64,000 nt of DNA from the NCBI GenBank assembly GCA_021784575.1, contig JAJYHX010000003.1:124001-188000 (forward strand), read 5' to 3'. The position numbers and the translations under genes are program-made. This document shows positions 1 through 8,100 of the stretch, piece after piece. The notes below the pieces were generated by a model, which made no database searches, had not been told where the DNA came from, and worked only from the letters and a program-made list of their open reading frames with translations. How positions within the stretch are numbered: the first letter of the stretch is position 1; each line of letters begins with the position of its first letter. The stretch comes from Nitrospirota bacterium. GTDB lineage: Bacteria > Nitrospirota > JACRHJ01.

Positions 1-491
1 AAAACCTGCGCCGCGCCACCCACAAAACCATAAAAAAAGTTACCGACGACATGGAAGACAGGTTCCATTTCAATACCGCCATCGCCTCGATAATGGAGCT
101 TGTTAACGCGCTCTACCAGTTCGAGCCGGGCAAGGGAGACCCTGAAGACAAGGCCGCCCTGCGCGAGGCCGCGGAGGTTTTAATCCTCCTTATCTCGCCG
201 TTTGCTCCGCACATGGCAGCCGAATTATGGGAGGCGCTGGGCAAGAATACGCCGATTGAGAACGTCCCGTGGCCCGCATTCGACCCTGAGCTTATGAAAG
301 CCGCCGAAGCGCTCGTTGTCGTGCAGGTGAACGGGAAGGTGCGGGACAGGATAACGGTTCCGGCGCAGTCGGACGACGATTACGTGAAAAAGACCGCGCT
401 TTCGCTGGAGAAGGTAAGGCAGTTCCTTGGCGGCAAGGAGCCGAAGAAGGTCATATACGTGAAATCGAAGCTCGTTAATATCGTGGTGTAA
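1..491 (+). CDS. leuS: leucyl-tRNA synthetase, C-terminal part
   Basis: This is the 3' end of a gene that begins before the window. The reading frame is open from the first bases, so the ATG at 51 is internal. The visible ~160 residues match the anticodon-binding helical domain and C-terminal tail of bacterial LeuRS: the stretch HFNTAIASIMELVNAL, then ISPFAPHMAAELW, and a final small domain with VVVQVNGKVRDR, which contacts the tRNA in this family. The enzyme charges tRNA-Leu with leucine in the cytoplasm; its catalytic and editing domains lie outside the window. lptE follows 26 bases downstream on the same strand, so co-transcription is likely. The order leuS-lptE-holA is common in Gram-negative bacteria, which supports the call. 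Confidence 0.95.
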   Translation, partial: NLRRATHKTIKKVTDDMEDRFHFNTAIASIMELVNALYQFEPGKGDPEDKAALREAAEVLILLISPFAPHMAAELWEALGKNTPIENVPWPAFDPELMKAAEALVVVQVNGKVRDRITVPAQSDDDYVKKTALSLEKVRQFLGGKEPKKVIYVKSKLVNIVV

Positions 492-517
492 CTGTCGGGA
501 AAGACAAAGCATAAACC

Positions 518-1030
518 ATGAAGAAAATAATATCCATCCTTCTTCTCATCACCCTGCCCGCCTGCGGCTACCAGCTTGCAGGCAGAGGCGCGGGCACGGG
601 GAAAACCGCCGGAAAATACAAGGTCTTCGTCAGGATGTTCCGGAACGATTCGTGGGAGCCTTTGGTGGAGAAGGACGTGACGGCGGCGTTGAAAGATGAG
701 ATCGCCATCGACGGACGCTGGATGCTTACGGATAAAGACAACGCGGATATACTCGTGGACGGCAGTGTAAAGAAAGTCGAACTCGAACCTCTCTCGTACG
801 ACCAGCAGGAGAGGATACTTGAGTATCGGCTTGTAATGCACATGGACGTGGAGGTATCCAACATAAAAACAAAGAAGGTAATCTGGAAGAAAAACGACTT
901 CACTTCGTTTGCCGATTACCGGGTTACCGTGGACGTCACCAAGAGCAAGATCCGCAAGGAAGAGGCCATAAAATACGCCTCCAAACGCTTTGCGGAGGAT
1001 TTTATAATCCGGGTGCTGGATACGTTCTGA
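518..1030 (+). CDS. lptE: LPS-assembly lipoprotein LptE
   Basis: A 170-residue predicted lipoprotein. It starts with a short charged n-region and a hydrophobic segment ending in the lipobox LPAC, so Cys16 would be lipidated, followed directly by GYQLAGRG, a motif typical of LptE (old name RlpB). The rest is alternating beta and alpha segments as expected for the LptE fold. In this family the protein plugs the LptD barrel and helps place lipopolysaccharide in the outer leaflet of the outer membrane, so the host very probably makes LPS. It sits between leuS and holA, a conserved neighbourhood, and its TGA overlaps the holA ATG by one base, implying translational coupling. LptD is not in the window. 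Confidence 0.85.
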   Translation: MKKIISILLLITLPACGYQLAGRGAGTGKTAGKYKVFVRMFRNDSWEPLVEKDVTAALKDEIAIDGRWMLTDKDNADILVDGSVKKVELEPLSYDQQERILEYRLVMHMDVEVSNIKTKKVIWKKNDFTSFADYRVTVDVTKSKIRKEEAIKYASKRFAEDFIIRVLDTF

Positions 1031-2013
1031 TGAATAAGTCCATTACACATAAGGCCCTTTTCGACCACCTCGACAAGTGCCGGCCCGGCCTCTCGACCGG
1101 CGGCGGATCATTGGCCCCGGTATATCTTTTTACCGGCGAGGAACTTTATTTTGCCGACAGGGCGCTCGCCGTAATCACGGACAAGGCCCTTGCGGGCGCG
1201 CCAAGGGATTTCAATCTCGACGTCTTCTACGGCAGGGACACAAAGGCGGCGGATGTTGCGGCGCAGGCATCCACGCTCCCCATGATGGCGGACAGGCGCC
1301 TTGTCATACTCAAAGAAGCGGACAAACTCCGGGACTTCAGGGAATTAAAGGAATATCTAAAAGCGCCGTCGCAGGACTGCGTCTTAATCCTCCTCGCAAT
1401 GGGCGCGGACCGCTCTAAGGAACGGACTCTTTCGGACATGCTCCCGGATAGCGCCGTTTTCGCGCATTTCTGGCGCCCGCGGGATTACGAAATACCGGAC
1501 ATTGTCCAGAAACTTGCCCGCGCGTCCGGTTTTACCATAGACCGTGGCGCAGTGGCATACCTTTCCGAGGCCCTGTCCGGCAACATAGCCCTGACAGCGG
1601 CGGAGCTTAACAAGGTCTTCAACCTCCTTGGCGAGAGACGGCACATAACGGAGGAAGACGTCCGGGAGTCGGCTGGGGATTTCGGCCTGCCCGCGGTATT
1701 CGAGCTTTCCGATGCGGCGGCGGCAGGGAATGCGCCGAAGGCCGTCGAGACGCTGGAGAAGCTTCTACGGGACGGCGAGGAACCCCTGAAACTTCTTGCT
1801 ATACTCTCCGGGAACTGGCGGAAGATGGCGGCGGGAGAGAAGGCGGCCGGCGGCTGGAGCGGGAACAAATCTCCCGCAAGGAAACTGCCGGACGGCGAAA
1901 TCGTCCGGGCCTTCGGCTGCTTGATGAAGGCGGACCGGGAGCTTAAAGGTTCCCCCGTGCCGCCGAGACTTGTCATGGAGCGTCTTGTGCTGGAGCTTTC
2001 GGGGGCCTTCTAA
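1030..2013 (+). CDS. holA: DNA polymerase III delta subunit
   Basis: A 327-residue protein of the usual HolA length. The N-terminal region carries PVYLFTGEELYF, the degenerate nucleotide-binding segment of the delta subunit, followed by the RRLVILKEADKL-type beta strand. The C-terminal half has the helical collar domain that holds clamp-loader subunits together (segment EPLKLLAILSGNWRKM). Delta opens the beta sliding clamp during loading. The start ATG shares its A with the TGA of lptE. The gene converges with rpsT, and the two stop ends overlap by four bases, leaving no room for an intergenic terminator. Confidence 0.88.
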   Translation: MNKSITHKALFDHLDKCRPGLSTGGGSLAPVYLFTGEELYFADRALAVITDKALAGAPRDFNLDVFYGRDTKAADVAAQASTLPMMADRRLVILKEADKLRDFRELKEYLKAPSQDCVLILLAMGADRSKERTLSDMLPDSAVFAHFWRPRDYEIPDIVQKLARASGFTIDRGAVAYLSEALSGNIALTAAELNKVFNLLGERRHITEEDVRESAGDFGLPAVFELSDAAAAGNAPKAVETLEKLLRDGEEPLKLLAILSGNWRKMAAGEKAAGGWSGNKSPARKLPDGEIVRAFGCLMKADRELKGSPVPPRLVMERLVLELSGAF

Positions 2014-2282
2014 GCCCCTTGGGCGGTTGACTTATGGAGCCTTTTGGAAAGGCGGGAAATCTTGCGGGAAGCGGCGTTTTTATGTATTATGCCCTTGGAT
2101 GCGGCCTTCGCTATGGCCGGGACGACGGACACCAGCAGTTCCTTGGCCGCTTCCGGCTCTCTGGCCACGGTTTCGTTGAATTTCTTGACAACCGTCCGGA
2201 GCGCGGCTTTCGCCTGGCGGTTCTTCTCCCTGCGGACGAGGGACTGCCTGTTTCTTTTCAGAGCTGACTTATGGTTTGCCAA
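2010..2282 (-). CDS. rpsT: 30S ribosomal protein S20, TTG start
   Basis: A 90-residue, very basic protein beginning ANHKSALKRNRQS, the signature N-terminus of S20, and rich in Lys, Arg and Ala in long helices. S20 binds 16S rRNA early in 30S assembly. The start codon is TTG, not ATG: the codon before GCA-AAC-CAT is TTG, and a strong Shine-Dalgarno GGAGG lies five bases upstream. No ATG is available at the N-terminus expected for the family. The E. coli rpsT gene also starts with TTG, and there the weak start is part of translational autoregulation; similar control here is inference. A sigma-70 type promoter is visible upstream. The gene is convergent with holA and divergent from the histidine kinase. 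Confidence 0.95.
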   Translation of the reverse strand: MANHKSALKRNRQSLVRREKNRQAKAALRTVVKKFNETVAREPEAAKELLVSVVPAIAKAASKGIIHKNAASRKISRLSKRLHKSTAQGA

Positions 2283-2344
2283 ATCAACCTCCAGATTTTA
2301 AATGAGCCGCCCGGGTTTTTGCGGGAGCTGTTGTAAAGATAGAT

Positions 2345-2373
2345 TATTTAACACAACAAAACGTCCAAGTCAA
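2345..2373 (-). promoter_or_regulatory. sigma-70-type promoter of rpsT
   Basis: On the minus strand TTGACT (2373-2368) is followed by a 17-base spacer and TAAATA (2350-2345). The predicted transcript would begin near 2338 and leave a leader of about 55 bases containing GGAGG before the TTG start. The -35 box lies immediately before the start region of the divergent histidine kinase gene. Confidence 0.6.
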
Positions 2374-2382
2374 GGGTAATTT

Positions 2383-4260
2383 ATGGCAAGCAGGGTCCAA
2401 AAGAGTCTTAAGGCAAAGCTCTTCCTTATATTTTTCACCCTTGGCCTCTCGGTCATACTCCTGGTCGGGTTTATATCCTACCAGTCCAAGAAGAATGCGC
2501 TGAAGCACCAGTCCGAAAAAAGCCTTTCCATTATAGCCTCGGAGCTTGCCGACAAGGTGGACCGTTATTTGAACGACAAGCTCGAAGACACGCGCGCGAT
2601 TGCGCTGCACTACTCCCTGTACGGGCTGAAAACCACCACCAGCAGCCAGAACGCCATCCTGTCCGAATACCTCAGGATATACCCTTATTTCGACCATATC
2701 AGCGTAATAAACATAGAGGACATAAAAAAACCGGAGAAACCGACCTACAGCAATTCGTGGTATCTCCCGGCCCTGTCCGGCCAGATTACCTCCTCGGACA
2801 TGTATATCTCGCCTATAACGGACAAGCCGACGATGGCCTTCGCCGCGCCGGTATACGACAAGGCGGGGAATATCGTAAGCGTCCTGACAACCAACCTGAA
2901 GCTCTCATATCTCTGGGAGATAATCGACGCCGTTCAAAAGGAAAACATGGCGTCGGGGCACAGCGGTTACGCCTTCCTCATAAACCGCCGCGGTATGCTC
3001 ATCGGCCATCCGGACAGGAGTAAAATCTTAAACAACCACAGGCCGCCGAGACCTCCGGACATGGATAAAATGATCCGGGAGATGACAAGCGGAATGACCG
3101 GCACGGCCTATTATACCACAAGGACTACCGGCATTAAAAAACTCGCCGGGTTCGCGCCGCTCAGAGGCTTCGGAAACTACCACGGGCACGGCTGGTCGGT
3201 AGGGGTCAACGAGAACTATTCGGAACTAATAGAACCCATGAACCGCCTGCTGAAAATGTATTTCCTGCTCTTCCTCGGCGTATCTCTGGTTGCGCTTGTG
3301 GTATCCGGATACCTCGCCGAATATATTGTGAGGCCCGTCAATACCCTGCGGGAAGGCGCTTCAAAGATCGGGGCGGGCAATTTCGACATGAGGATTTCCA
3401 GGATGCACGAGGACGAGATAGGGGAGTTGGCCAATTCGTTCAACAGCATGGCCGACGCGCTTCAGGAGAGAGACCGCAAGATAAACGAGTACATGGGATC
3501 CCTTAAAGACGCCAACCGCGAGCTTGAAAGGACAAACGACGAGCTCGTGCGGCTGGAAAGAGAGAAGACCGATTTCAACGCCATGATAACGCACGACATA
3601 AAGTCTCCGCTCTCCACGATTCTCACATATGCGGAGATGATACAGGATGGCTCGCTCTCCGGACAGGAAGAAATCGAAAAAGCCATGTCAAGCGTGTATG
3701 CGAGCGGCAAGAAGATACTGACCCTTGTGGACAATTTCCTCATATCGGCGGCGATCGAAGCCGGAAAGCTGAAGCTTAACCTCCAGCCCCTCGACATAAA
3801 CAACCTCGTCGAGGATTCCATGAAATTTTTCTTAGCGCAGGCCGAGCGAAGAAACGTGAGCATATTCCTGGCAAAAGGACCCGGCCTCCTCCACGTCATG
3901 GGCGACAAGGTTCAGCTTGATCGGGTAATCTGCAATATCCTCGGCAATGCGCTCAAATACATCCCGTCCGGGGCGTCGGTTACCATAACCACGCGCATGG
4001 CCCTGGGCTCCGTCGAGATAGACATATCGGACACGGGCAAAGGCATACCGGAAAAAGACGTGGAGACCATGTTCCAGAAGTTCAGGCGCTCCAGCGAGAC
4101 CGGCAAGATAGACGGAATGGGGCTGGGCCTCTATATTGCCAAGGCCGTGACGGAGGCGCATGGCGGAGACGTTTCCCTTAAGAGCCGGCTGGGTGAAGGC
4201 GCCACATTCACCGTCCGTATTCCCGCAATAGACCACTCCGGCGGCAGCGCCGCGTCATGA
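2383..4260 (+). CDS. membrane sensor histidine kinase (Cache-type sensor, HAMP, HisKA, HATPase)
   Basis: A 625-residue two-component sensor. A membrane segment near residues 12-30 and a second near 286-310 enclose a ~255-residue extracytoplasmic region with the look of a Cache sensor domain (PTYSNSWYLPALSGQ, SPITDKPTMAFAAPVYD). A HAMP domain (IVRPVNTLREGASKIGAG) and a coiled coil follow. The H-box MITHDIKSPLSTILTYAEMI places the phospho-acceptor at His404. The ATPase domain has an N-box (NILGNALKY), G1 (DTGKGIPE) and G2 (GMGLGLYIAK). It should sense a small extracytoplasmic ligand and phosphorylate a response regulator, which is not adjacent. Its TGA overlaps the murJ ATG by four bases, an unusual pairing that may couple envelope sensing to MurJ supply. 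Confidence 0.88.
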   Translation: MASRVQKSLKAKLFLIFFTLGLSVILLVGFISYQSKKNALKHQSEKSLSIIASELADKVDRYLNDKLEDTRAIALHYSLYGLKTTTSSQNAILSEYLRIYPYFDHISVINIEDIKKPEKPTYSNSWYLPALSGQITSSDMYISPITDKPTMAFAAPVYDKAGNIVSVLTTNLKLSYLWEIIDAVQKENMASGHSGYAFLINRRGMLIGHPDRSKILNNHRPPRPPDMDKMIREMTSGMTGTAYYTTRTTGIKKLAGFAPLRGFGNYHGHGWSVGVNENYSELIEPMNRLLKMYFLLFLGVSLVALVVSGYLAEYIVRPVNTLREGASKIGAGNFDMRISRMHEDEIGELANSFNSMADALQERDRKINEYMGSLKDANRELERTNDELVRLEREKTDFNAMITHDIKSPLSTILTYAEMIQDGSLSGQEEIEKAMSSVYASGKKILTLVDNFLISAAIEAGKLKLNLQPLDINNLVEDSMKFFLAQAERRNVSIFLAKGPGLLHVMGDKVQLDRVICNILGNALKYIPSGASVTITTRMALGSVEIDISDTGKGIPEKDVETMFQKFRRSSETGKIDGMGLGLYIAKAVTEAHGGDVSLKSRLGEGATFTVRIPAIDHSGGSAAS

Positions 4261-5825
4261 GCGAGCAGGCAAGCGTCACCCGCGCCGCCTGGTCGATGAG
4301 CGTCGTAACCGCCGTCTCCCGCGTCCTCGGCTTTTTAAGGCTCATGATAATCGCCCGGATTTTCGGCGCGGGGATGGTAACAGACGCCTTTTTCCAGGCA
4401 TTCAGGATAAGCAACATCCTCCGCCAGCTGCTTGCCGAAGGCTCGATGTCCGCGGCATTCATCCCGGTCTTCACGGAATATTTCCATACAAAATCCAAAG
4501 AGGAAGCGAAGGAACTGGCAAGCACCGTCTTCTACCTTCTTCTATTAATTTGCCTGGGAGTCGTGGCGCTGGGTATTGCCTTTTCACCTCAGGTTGTAAG
4601 CGCAATCGCGCATGGCTGGATCGATAACCCTGAAAAATTCGCCCTGACCGTCCGCCTCACCAGGATAATGTTCCCGTATATCCTCTTTGTCGGTCTCTCG
4701 GCCGTAATAATGGGCGTCCTGAACTCGCTCGGCTCCTTTGCCGCTCCCGCAGCCGCTCCCATAATGCTGAACCTATCTATGATAGGATTTGCGCTCTGGG
4801 TCTCTCCGCACATGAAAACGCCCGTGGTGGCGCTGGCGCTCGGCGTGATTTTCGGCGGAATCCTTCAGATGCTGATACAGATCCCGCCGCTTATGAAAAG
4901 AGGGATGCTCTTTAAGTTCGTGATGCGCCCGCGAGACCCCGGTGTCAGGAAGATAGGCCGTCTCACGGTTCCTGTAATGGGCAGCCAGGCGGCCACGCAG
5001 ATAAACATCTTCATAAGCAGCCTGATAGCCACATACCTGCCGCAGGGAAGCGTTTCCTACCTTTTGTATGCGACACAGCTCTTTCAGTTCCCGCACGGGA
5101 TTTTCGGGATTTCAATCGCCACGGCGGTTCTTCCCAGCATGTCGCGCCAGGCCGCCGCAAAGGACCGGGACGGCCTCAAGGAAACGCTTTCCTTCGGGCT
5201 CAGGTATATACTGTTCATCATGGTACCATCGATGGTCGGGCTTATAGTCCTGCGCGTCCCGATTACAAGCCTTTTATTCCAGAGGGGCACGTTCACATAC
5301 GCCGACACGCTGAACGTCGCCTACGCCCTCATGTTCTACTCAACGGGCCTGTGGGCCTATTCCGGCGTAAGGATTCTGAACGCCGCGTTCTATTCGCTGC
5401 ACGACACAAAGACGCCTCTTGTGGGGGCGTTCGCGGCGGTATTCGTCAACGCGGGCCTCAGCCTTGCGCTGATGGGCCCGCTCAGGCAGGGCGGCCTCGC
5501 TCTCGCCACGGCAATCGCCTCGGCGGCTAATATGTTCCTGCTCCTATTCCTCTTCAGAAAAAGAATGGGCCGGATAGGGGCGCGGAAGATACTGAAGTCC
5601 GGGATGAAGACCGCGTTTGCGTCCGCCGTCATGGGAGTCGTCTGCTATTTCATCGCCAGGGGCAATCTCTGGGCCATGAGCGGCCACACGCTGCAAAAGG
5701 CCGGAGTGGTCTTCGCGGCCATAGCCGCCGGGCTTGCGGTTTATTTTCCCATACTATACCTGCTGAAAAGCGACGAGCTGTCGTTCATAATCAACACCTG
5801 TAGACGAAAGGCAAAGGCAAAATGA
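4257..5825 (+). CDS. murJ: lipid II flippase MurJ (MviN)
   Basis: A 522-residue polytopic membrane protein with about 14 predicted segments, the usual length and topology for MurJ. The N-terminus shows the family pattern SRVLGFLRLMIIARIFGAG followed by TDAFFQAFRISNILRQL and LAEGSMSAAFIPVF. MurJ moves lipid-linked peptidoglycan precursor from the inner to the outer face of the cytoplasmic membrane and is normally essential. It overlaps by ATGA at both ends: with the histidine kinase upstream and with the hydrolase gene downstream, so the three genes are probably translated from one mRNA. Confidence 0.93.
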   Translation: MSEQASVTRAAWSMSVVTAVSRVLGFLRLMIIARIFGAGMVTDAFFQAFRISNILRQLLAEGSMSAAFIPVFTEYFHTKSKEEAKELASTVFYLLLLICLGVVALGIAFSPQVVSAIAHGWIDNPEKFALTVRLTRIMFPYILFVGLSAVIMGVLNSLGSFAAPAAAPIMLNLSMIGFALWVSPHMKTPVVALALGVIFGGILQMLIQIPPLMKRGMLFKFVMRPRDPGVRKIGRLTVPVMGSQAATQINIFISSLIATYLPQGSVSYLLYATQLFQFPHGIFGISIATAVLPSMSRQAAAKDRDGLKETLSFGLRYILFIMVPSMVGLIVLRVPITSLLFQRGTFTYADTLNVAYALMFYSTGLWAYSGVRILNAAFYSLHDTKTPLVGAFAAVFVNAGLSLALMGPLRQGGLALATAIASAANMFLLLFLFRKRMGRIGARKILKSGMKTAFASAVMGVVCYFIARGNLWAMSGHTLQKAGVVFAAIAAGLAVYFPILYLLKSDELSFIINTCRRKAKAK

Positions 5826-6448
5826 TTATTGAGACTGTCGTGGTCGGCCCGCTCGCCGTAAACTGCTACGTCACGGCCTCCGAGACAACGCGCGAGGCCG
5901 CGGTAATAGACCCCGGCGGCGATGCCGGGAAGATAAGCGATGTCCTGCGAAAAGACAACCTGAAACTGAAATATATAATCCTGACCCATGCGCATTTCGA
6001 CCATGCCGGCGCCGCCGCGGAGCTTCAAGAAGAGACCGGCGCGCAGGTCTTGGCGCACGAAAAGGACGCGCTTCTCCTGAAGAATACCGACGCGCAGGCG
6101 GCGCTTTTCGGGATGCAGACGTCCAGGCCGCCCAGGCCGGATTATTTTTTAAAGGGCGGGGACAGCATAAAAATCGGCGATGTGGAGATGGAGGTTATCG
6201 AGACGCCCGGACATACGCCGGGCGGCATAAGCCTGTACGTGAAAGACGCCAAGGTTGTCTTCACCGGCGACACGCTCTTCTGGGGTTCAATCGGCAGGAC
6301 GGACCTGCCCGGCGGGGACTTCAACACTATTATTCATTCGCTGAAAGACAAACTCGGCAGGCTCCCGGACGACACGAAGGTCTATCCCGGCCACGGCGAC
6401 GATACCACTATCGGACTGGAGAAACAGCAGAACCCGTATTTCGAGTGA
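5822..6448 (+). CDS. metallo-beta-lactamase-fold hydrolase (glyoxalase II-like)
   Basis: A 208-residue cytoplasmic enzyme with the metal-binding motif THAHFDHAG near the N-terminus, GHTPGG in the middle (third metal His), FTGDTLFWGSIGRTDLPGG around the bridging Asp, and a final GHGDDTTIG. Spacing and length fit the short hydroxyacylglutathione hydrolase-like group that binds two metal ions and cleaves thioesters. The true substrate cannot be read from sequence. The gene overlaps murJ by ATGA and is the last gene before the AT-rich island. Confidence 0.88.
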   Translation: MIIETVVVGPLAVNCYVTASETTREAAVIDPGGDAGKISDVLRKDNLKLKYIILTHAHFDHAGAAAELQEETGAQVLAHEKDALLLKNTDAQAALFGMQTSRPPRPDYFLKGGDSIKIGDVEMEVIETPGHTPGGISLYVKDAKVVFTGDTLFWGSIGRTDLPGGDFNTIIHSLKDKLGRLPDDTKVYPGHGDDTTIGLEKQQNPYFE

Positions 6449-6493
6449 ATTATTTTCTATTTCCCCGTAACTTCTCAGCTTCTTAACCAGGAA

Positions 6494-6697
6494 CTATGGA
6501 GTTATAGTTTTTTTCTTGGTTCCCTCCCAAACCAGAGCATTTTCCCTGGTTTTTGCTGCGCCAACTTTGACAATATGGCCATTCGGCCATCTTTGCTGAT
6601 GTTCTTGTTCTCTCCGGTCAAGGTCATTGGTAATTCCACTATGAACGATTTTGTTGCCGATTTTGAAATCATACGTAAAAGTATCTCTCTTTTTCAT
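6494..6697 (-). CDS. small GIY-YIG-like protein
   Basis: A 67-residue protein with the core of the GIY-YIG fold: an N-terminal strand pair (TYDFKIGNKIVHSGIT, where the second half corresponds to the YIG strand) followed by a helix NDLDRREQEH that carries the conserved Arg and Glu region of UvrC or SLX4-type nucleases. The first GIY motif is degenerate. The start at 6697 is supported by AAAGGAG a few bases upstream. The gene follows, by 16 bases, the one interrupted by the insertion element, so the two were probably one transcript. Base composition is clearly more AT-rich than the flanking chromosome. Nuclease activity is not certain because the domain is minimal. Confidence 0.65.
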   Translation of the reverse strand: MKKRDTFTYDFKIGNKIVHSGITNDLDRREQEHQQRWPNGHIVKVGAAKTRENALVWEGTKKKTITP

Positions 6698-7055
6698 ATC
6701 ATCTCCTTTCAGTTTATATATTATTCCATATTGTCATAAAAGATTGCGCCTCGCCGAGTAAAAGAATATTCAAATCAGATAACGGCGCATTCGGTACAAT
6801 TAATTTGGAGTTCATCACATCTAAAATACCCATGACAGAATTTTTCTTTGCATGTGTCTTTAGTGTATTGTCCATAAGAAAGAGAACCATATCAACTCTG
6901 GATTTTGAAAGACTATCGTCTTTAAAATAAAGTTTGATTATGTGCGGAACATTATCAATCATTAATCCTAATTCCGGATTAACACTAACTTGCAAGCCTG
7001 CGTTATTCCAATGTTCATTTGGAGGATCAAACCATTTTACGTTTTTTCTTCCTAA

Positions 7056-7063
7056 AAATTTTT
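7056..7063. repeat. left 8-bp target-site duplication
   Basis: AAATTTTT immediately before the left inverted repeat, identical to 9048-9055 after the right inverted repeat. Eight bases is the duplication length known for IS1595-family elements. Confidence 0.85.
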
Positions 7064-7086
7064 CGGAATGTCCCAGTTTAAGGTAG
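7064..7086 (+). repeat. left terminal inverted repeat of the IS
   Basis: Begins CGGAATGTCC and ends AAGGTAG; pairs with 9025-9047 read on the minus strand with three mismatches, all in the inner half. Confidence 0.85.
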
Positions 7087-7131
7087 CAGGGCAAGTAAGG
7101 TAACAGAGGAACAACAGTTCCCCGCTTCCAC

Positions 7132-8100
7132 TTACATCTCTTTATCGAACATGTCTTCTGTAAAAGGTTGCCCCATCAATCGGGCATAGGCATTTTCAAA
7201 ACGCCTTTTATTCGCCGAGATTTTTAGCGTTCCTACGACCTGCCAAATCATTGCTCTAAGGGCCTTTAATCCCTTCTCTTCGTTCAAGAGCGAATGATGC
7301 CTCTCTTTTCTTCTGCCCCCCTTCGAGGGGTTTCTTTTGTCCAGTTCTTTTAAAACCAATCCTTTTTCAACGGGGTCATAGATGTATTTTCTGGTAAAAG
7401 TAGCATAATATAAAGGTCTATTGCGCGAGGTGGTCTTTTCGTTCCCGTAAATACGATCCAGTTGGGCATATAATTCATCCGGAAACTCTTTAAACCATTT
7501 TCTTACGTCGTCTGCAAAATAACTTTCAATTAACATTCTGAGAGCTTCGGGGTTTTTGTATCTTTCAAACCCCAGCCTCTCATAAATTAAAGCAACAATT
7601 CCTACCCTCGCAAAAGAACGAATCAATATTTCACACTTTTGCGCTATCGGAAGTTGATTCGGAGTCAAGGCCCTTGCTTGCCGTGCCTCCAAATAGACAT
7701 TGCAAACGAGCGGAAGAATATCGGCATGGTAACCAGAGGTTAAAACAGAACCATCATAAAATTCAATGCCTTTTAATCGTTCTAATAGTTCGGGGGATTT
7801 TTCAACAAATGGCCGCAGGTTTGCGGCCCCAATAAAAGTAGGCAACTCATCTTTCTTATATTGTCCCTTCCACGGGCGACCGATTGCCTTCATCATCTTA
7901 GCACTGTTTAAAACGGCGGTTCCATCTTCCAAGATGTAGCAATCCAATTCTATATCATAAAATTTAACAGGGCCTTTCCCCCATACTTTCAAAGGTTTTT
8001 TTGAAGATTTAATCTCTGTACCGCCTCCCTTGATTTTTGGGGGTTGATTACCAGTTTTTCCTTCATTTTCCAATGGATTATCTACTGTACCAACTTTCAT
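7132..8100 (-). CDS. P63C-domain protein, IS passenger
   Basis: A 322-residue protein inside the insertion element. Residues ~40-100 form a segment with VWGKGPVKFYDIELDCYILE and RPWKGQYKKDELPTFIGA, and the middle contains ILPLVCNVYLEARQARALTP, which resembles the P63C domain found in phage proteins and some insertion elements. The C-terminal part is helical and basic (NPSKGGRRKERHHSLL), suggesting nucleic-acid contact. Its ATG overlaps the transposase TGA (ATGA), so it is translationally coupled to the transposase. Because it lies within the inverted repeats it moves with the element. Its role in transposition, if any, is unknown; a DNA-binding accessory is inference. Confidence 0.7.
   Translation of the reverse strand: MKVGTVDNPLENEGKTGNQPPKIKGGGTEIKSSKKPLKVWGKGPVKFYDIELDCYILEDGTAVLNSAKMMKAIGRPWKGQYKKDELPTFIGAANLRPFVEKSPELLERLKGIEFYDGSVLTSGYHADILPLVCNVYLEARQARALTPNQLPIAQKCEILIRSFARVGIVALIYERLGFERYKNPEALRMLIESYFADDVRKWFKEFPDELYAQLDRIYGNEKTTSRNRPLYYATFTRKYIYDPVEKGLVLKELDKRNPSKGGRRKERHHSLLNEEKGLKALRAMIWQVVGTLKISANKRRFENAYARLMGQPFTEDMFDKEM

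Noticed and set aside
6714-7094. Stand-alone 126-codon gene starting at 7094
   Set aside because: Its first 12 codons are the insertion-sequence end, and there is no start signal; it is the 3' fragment of the split gene.
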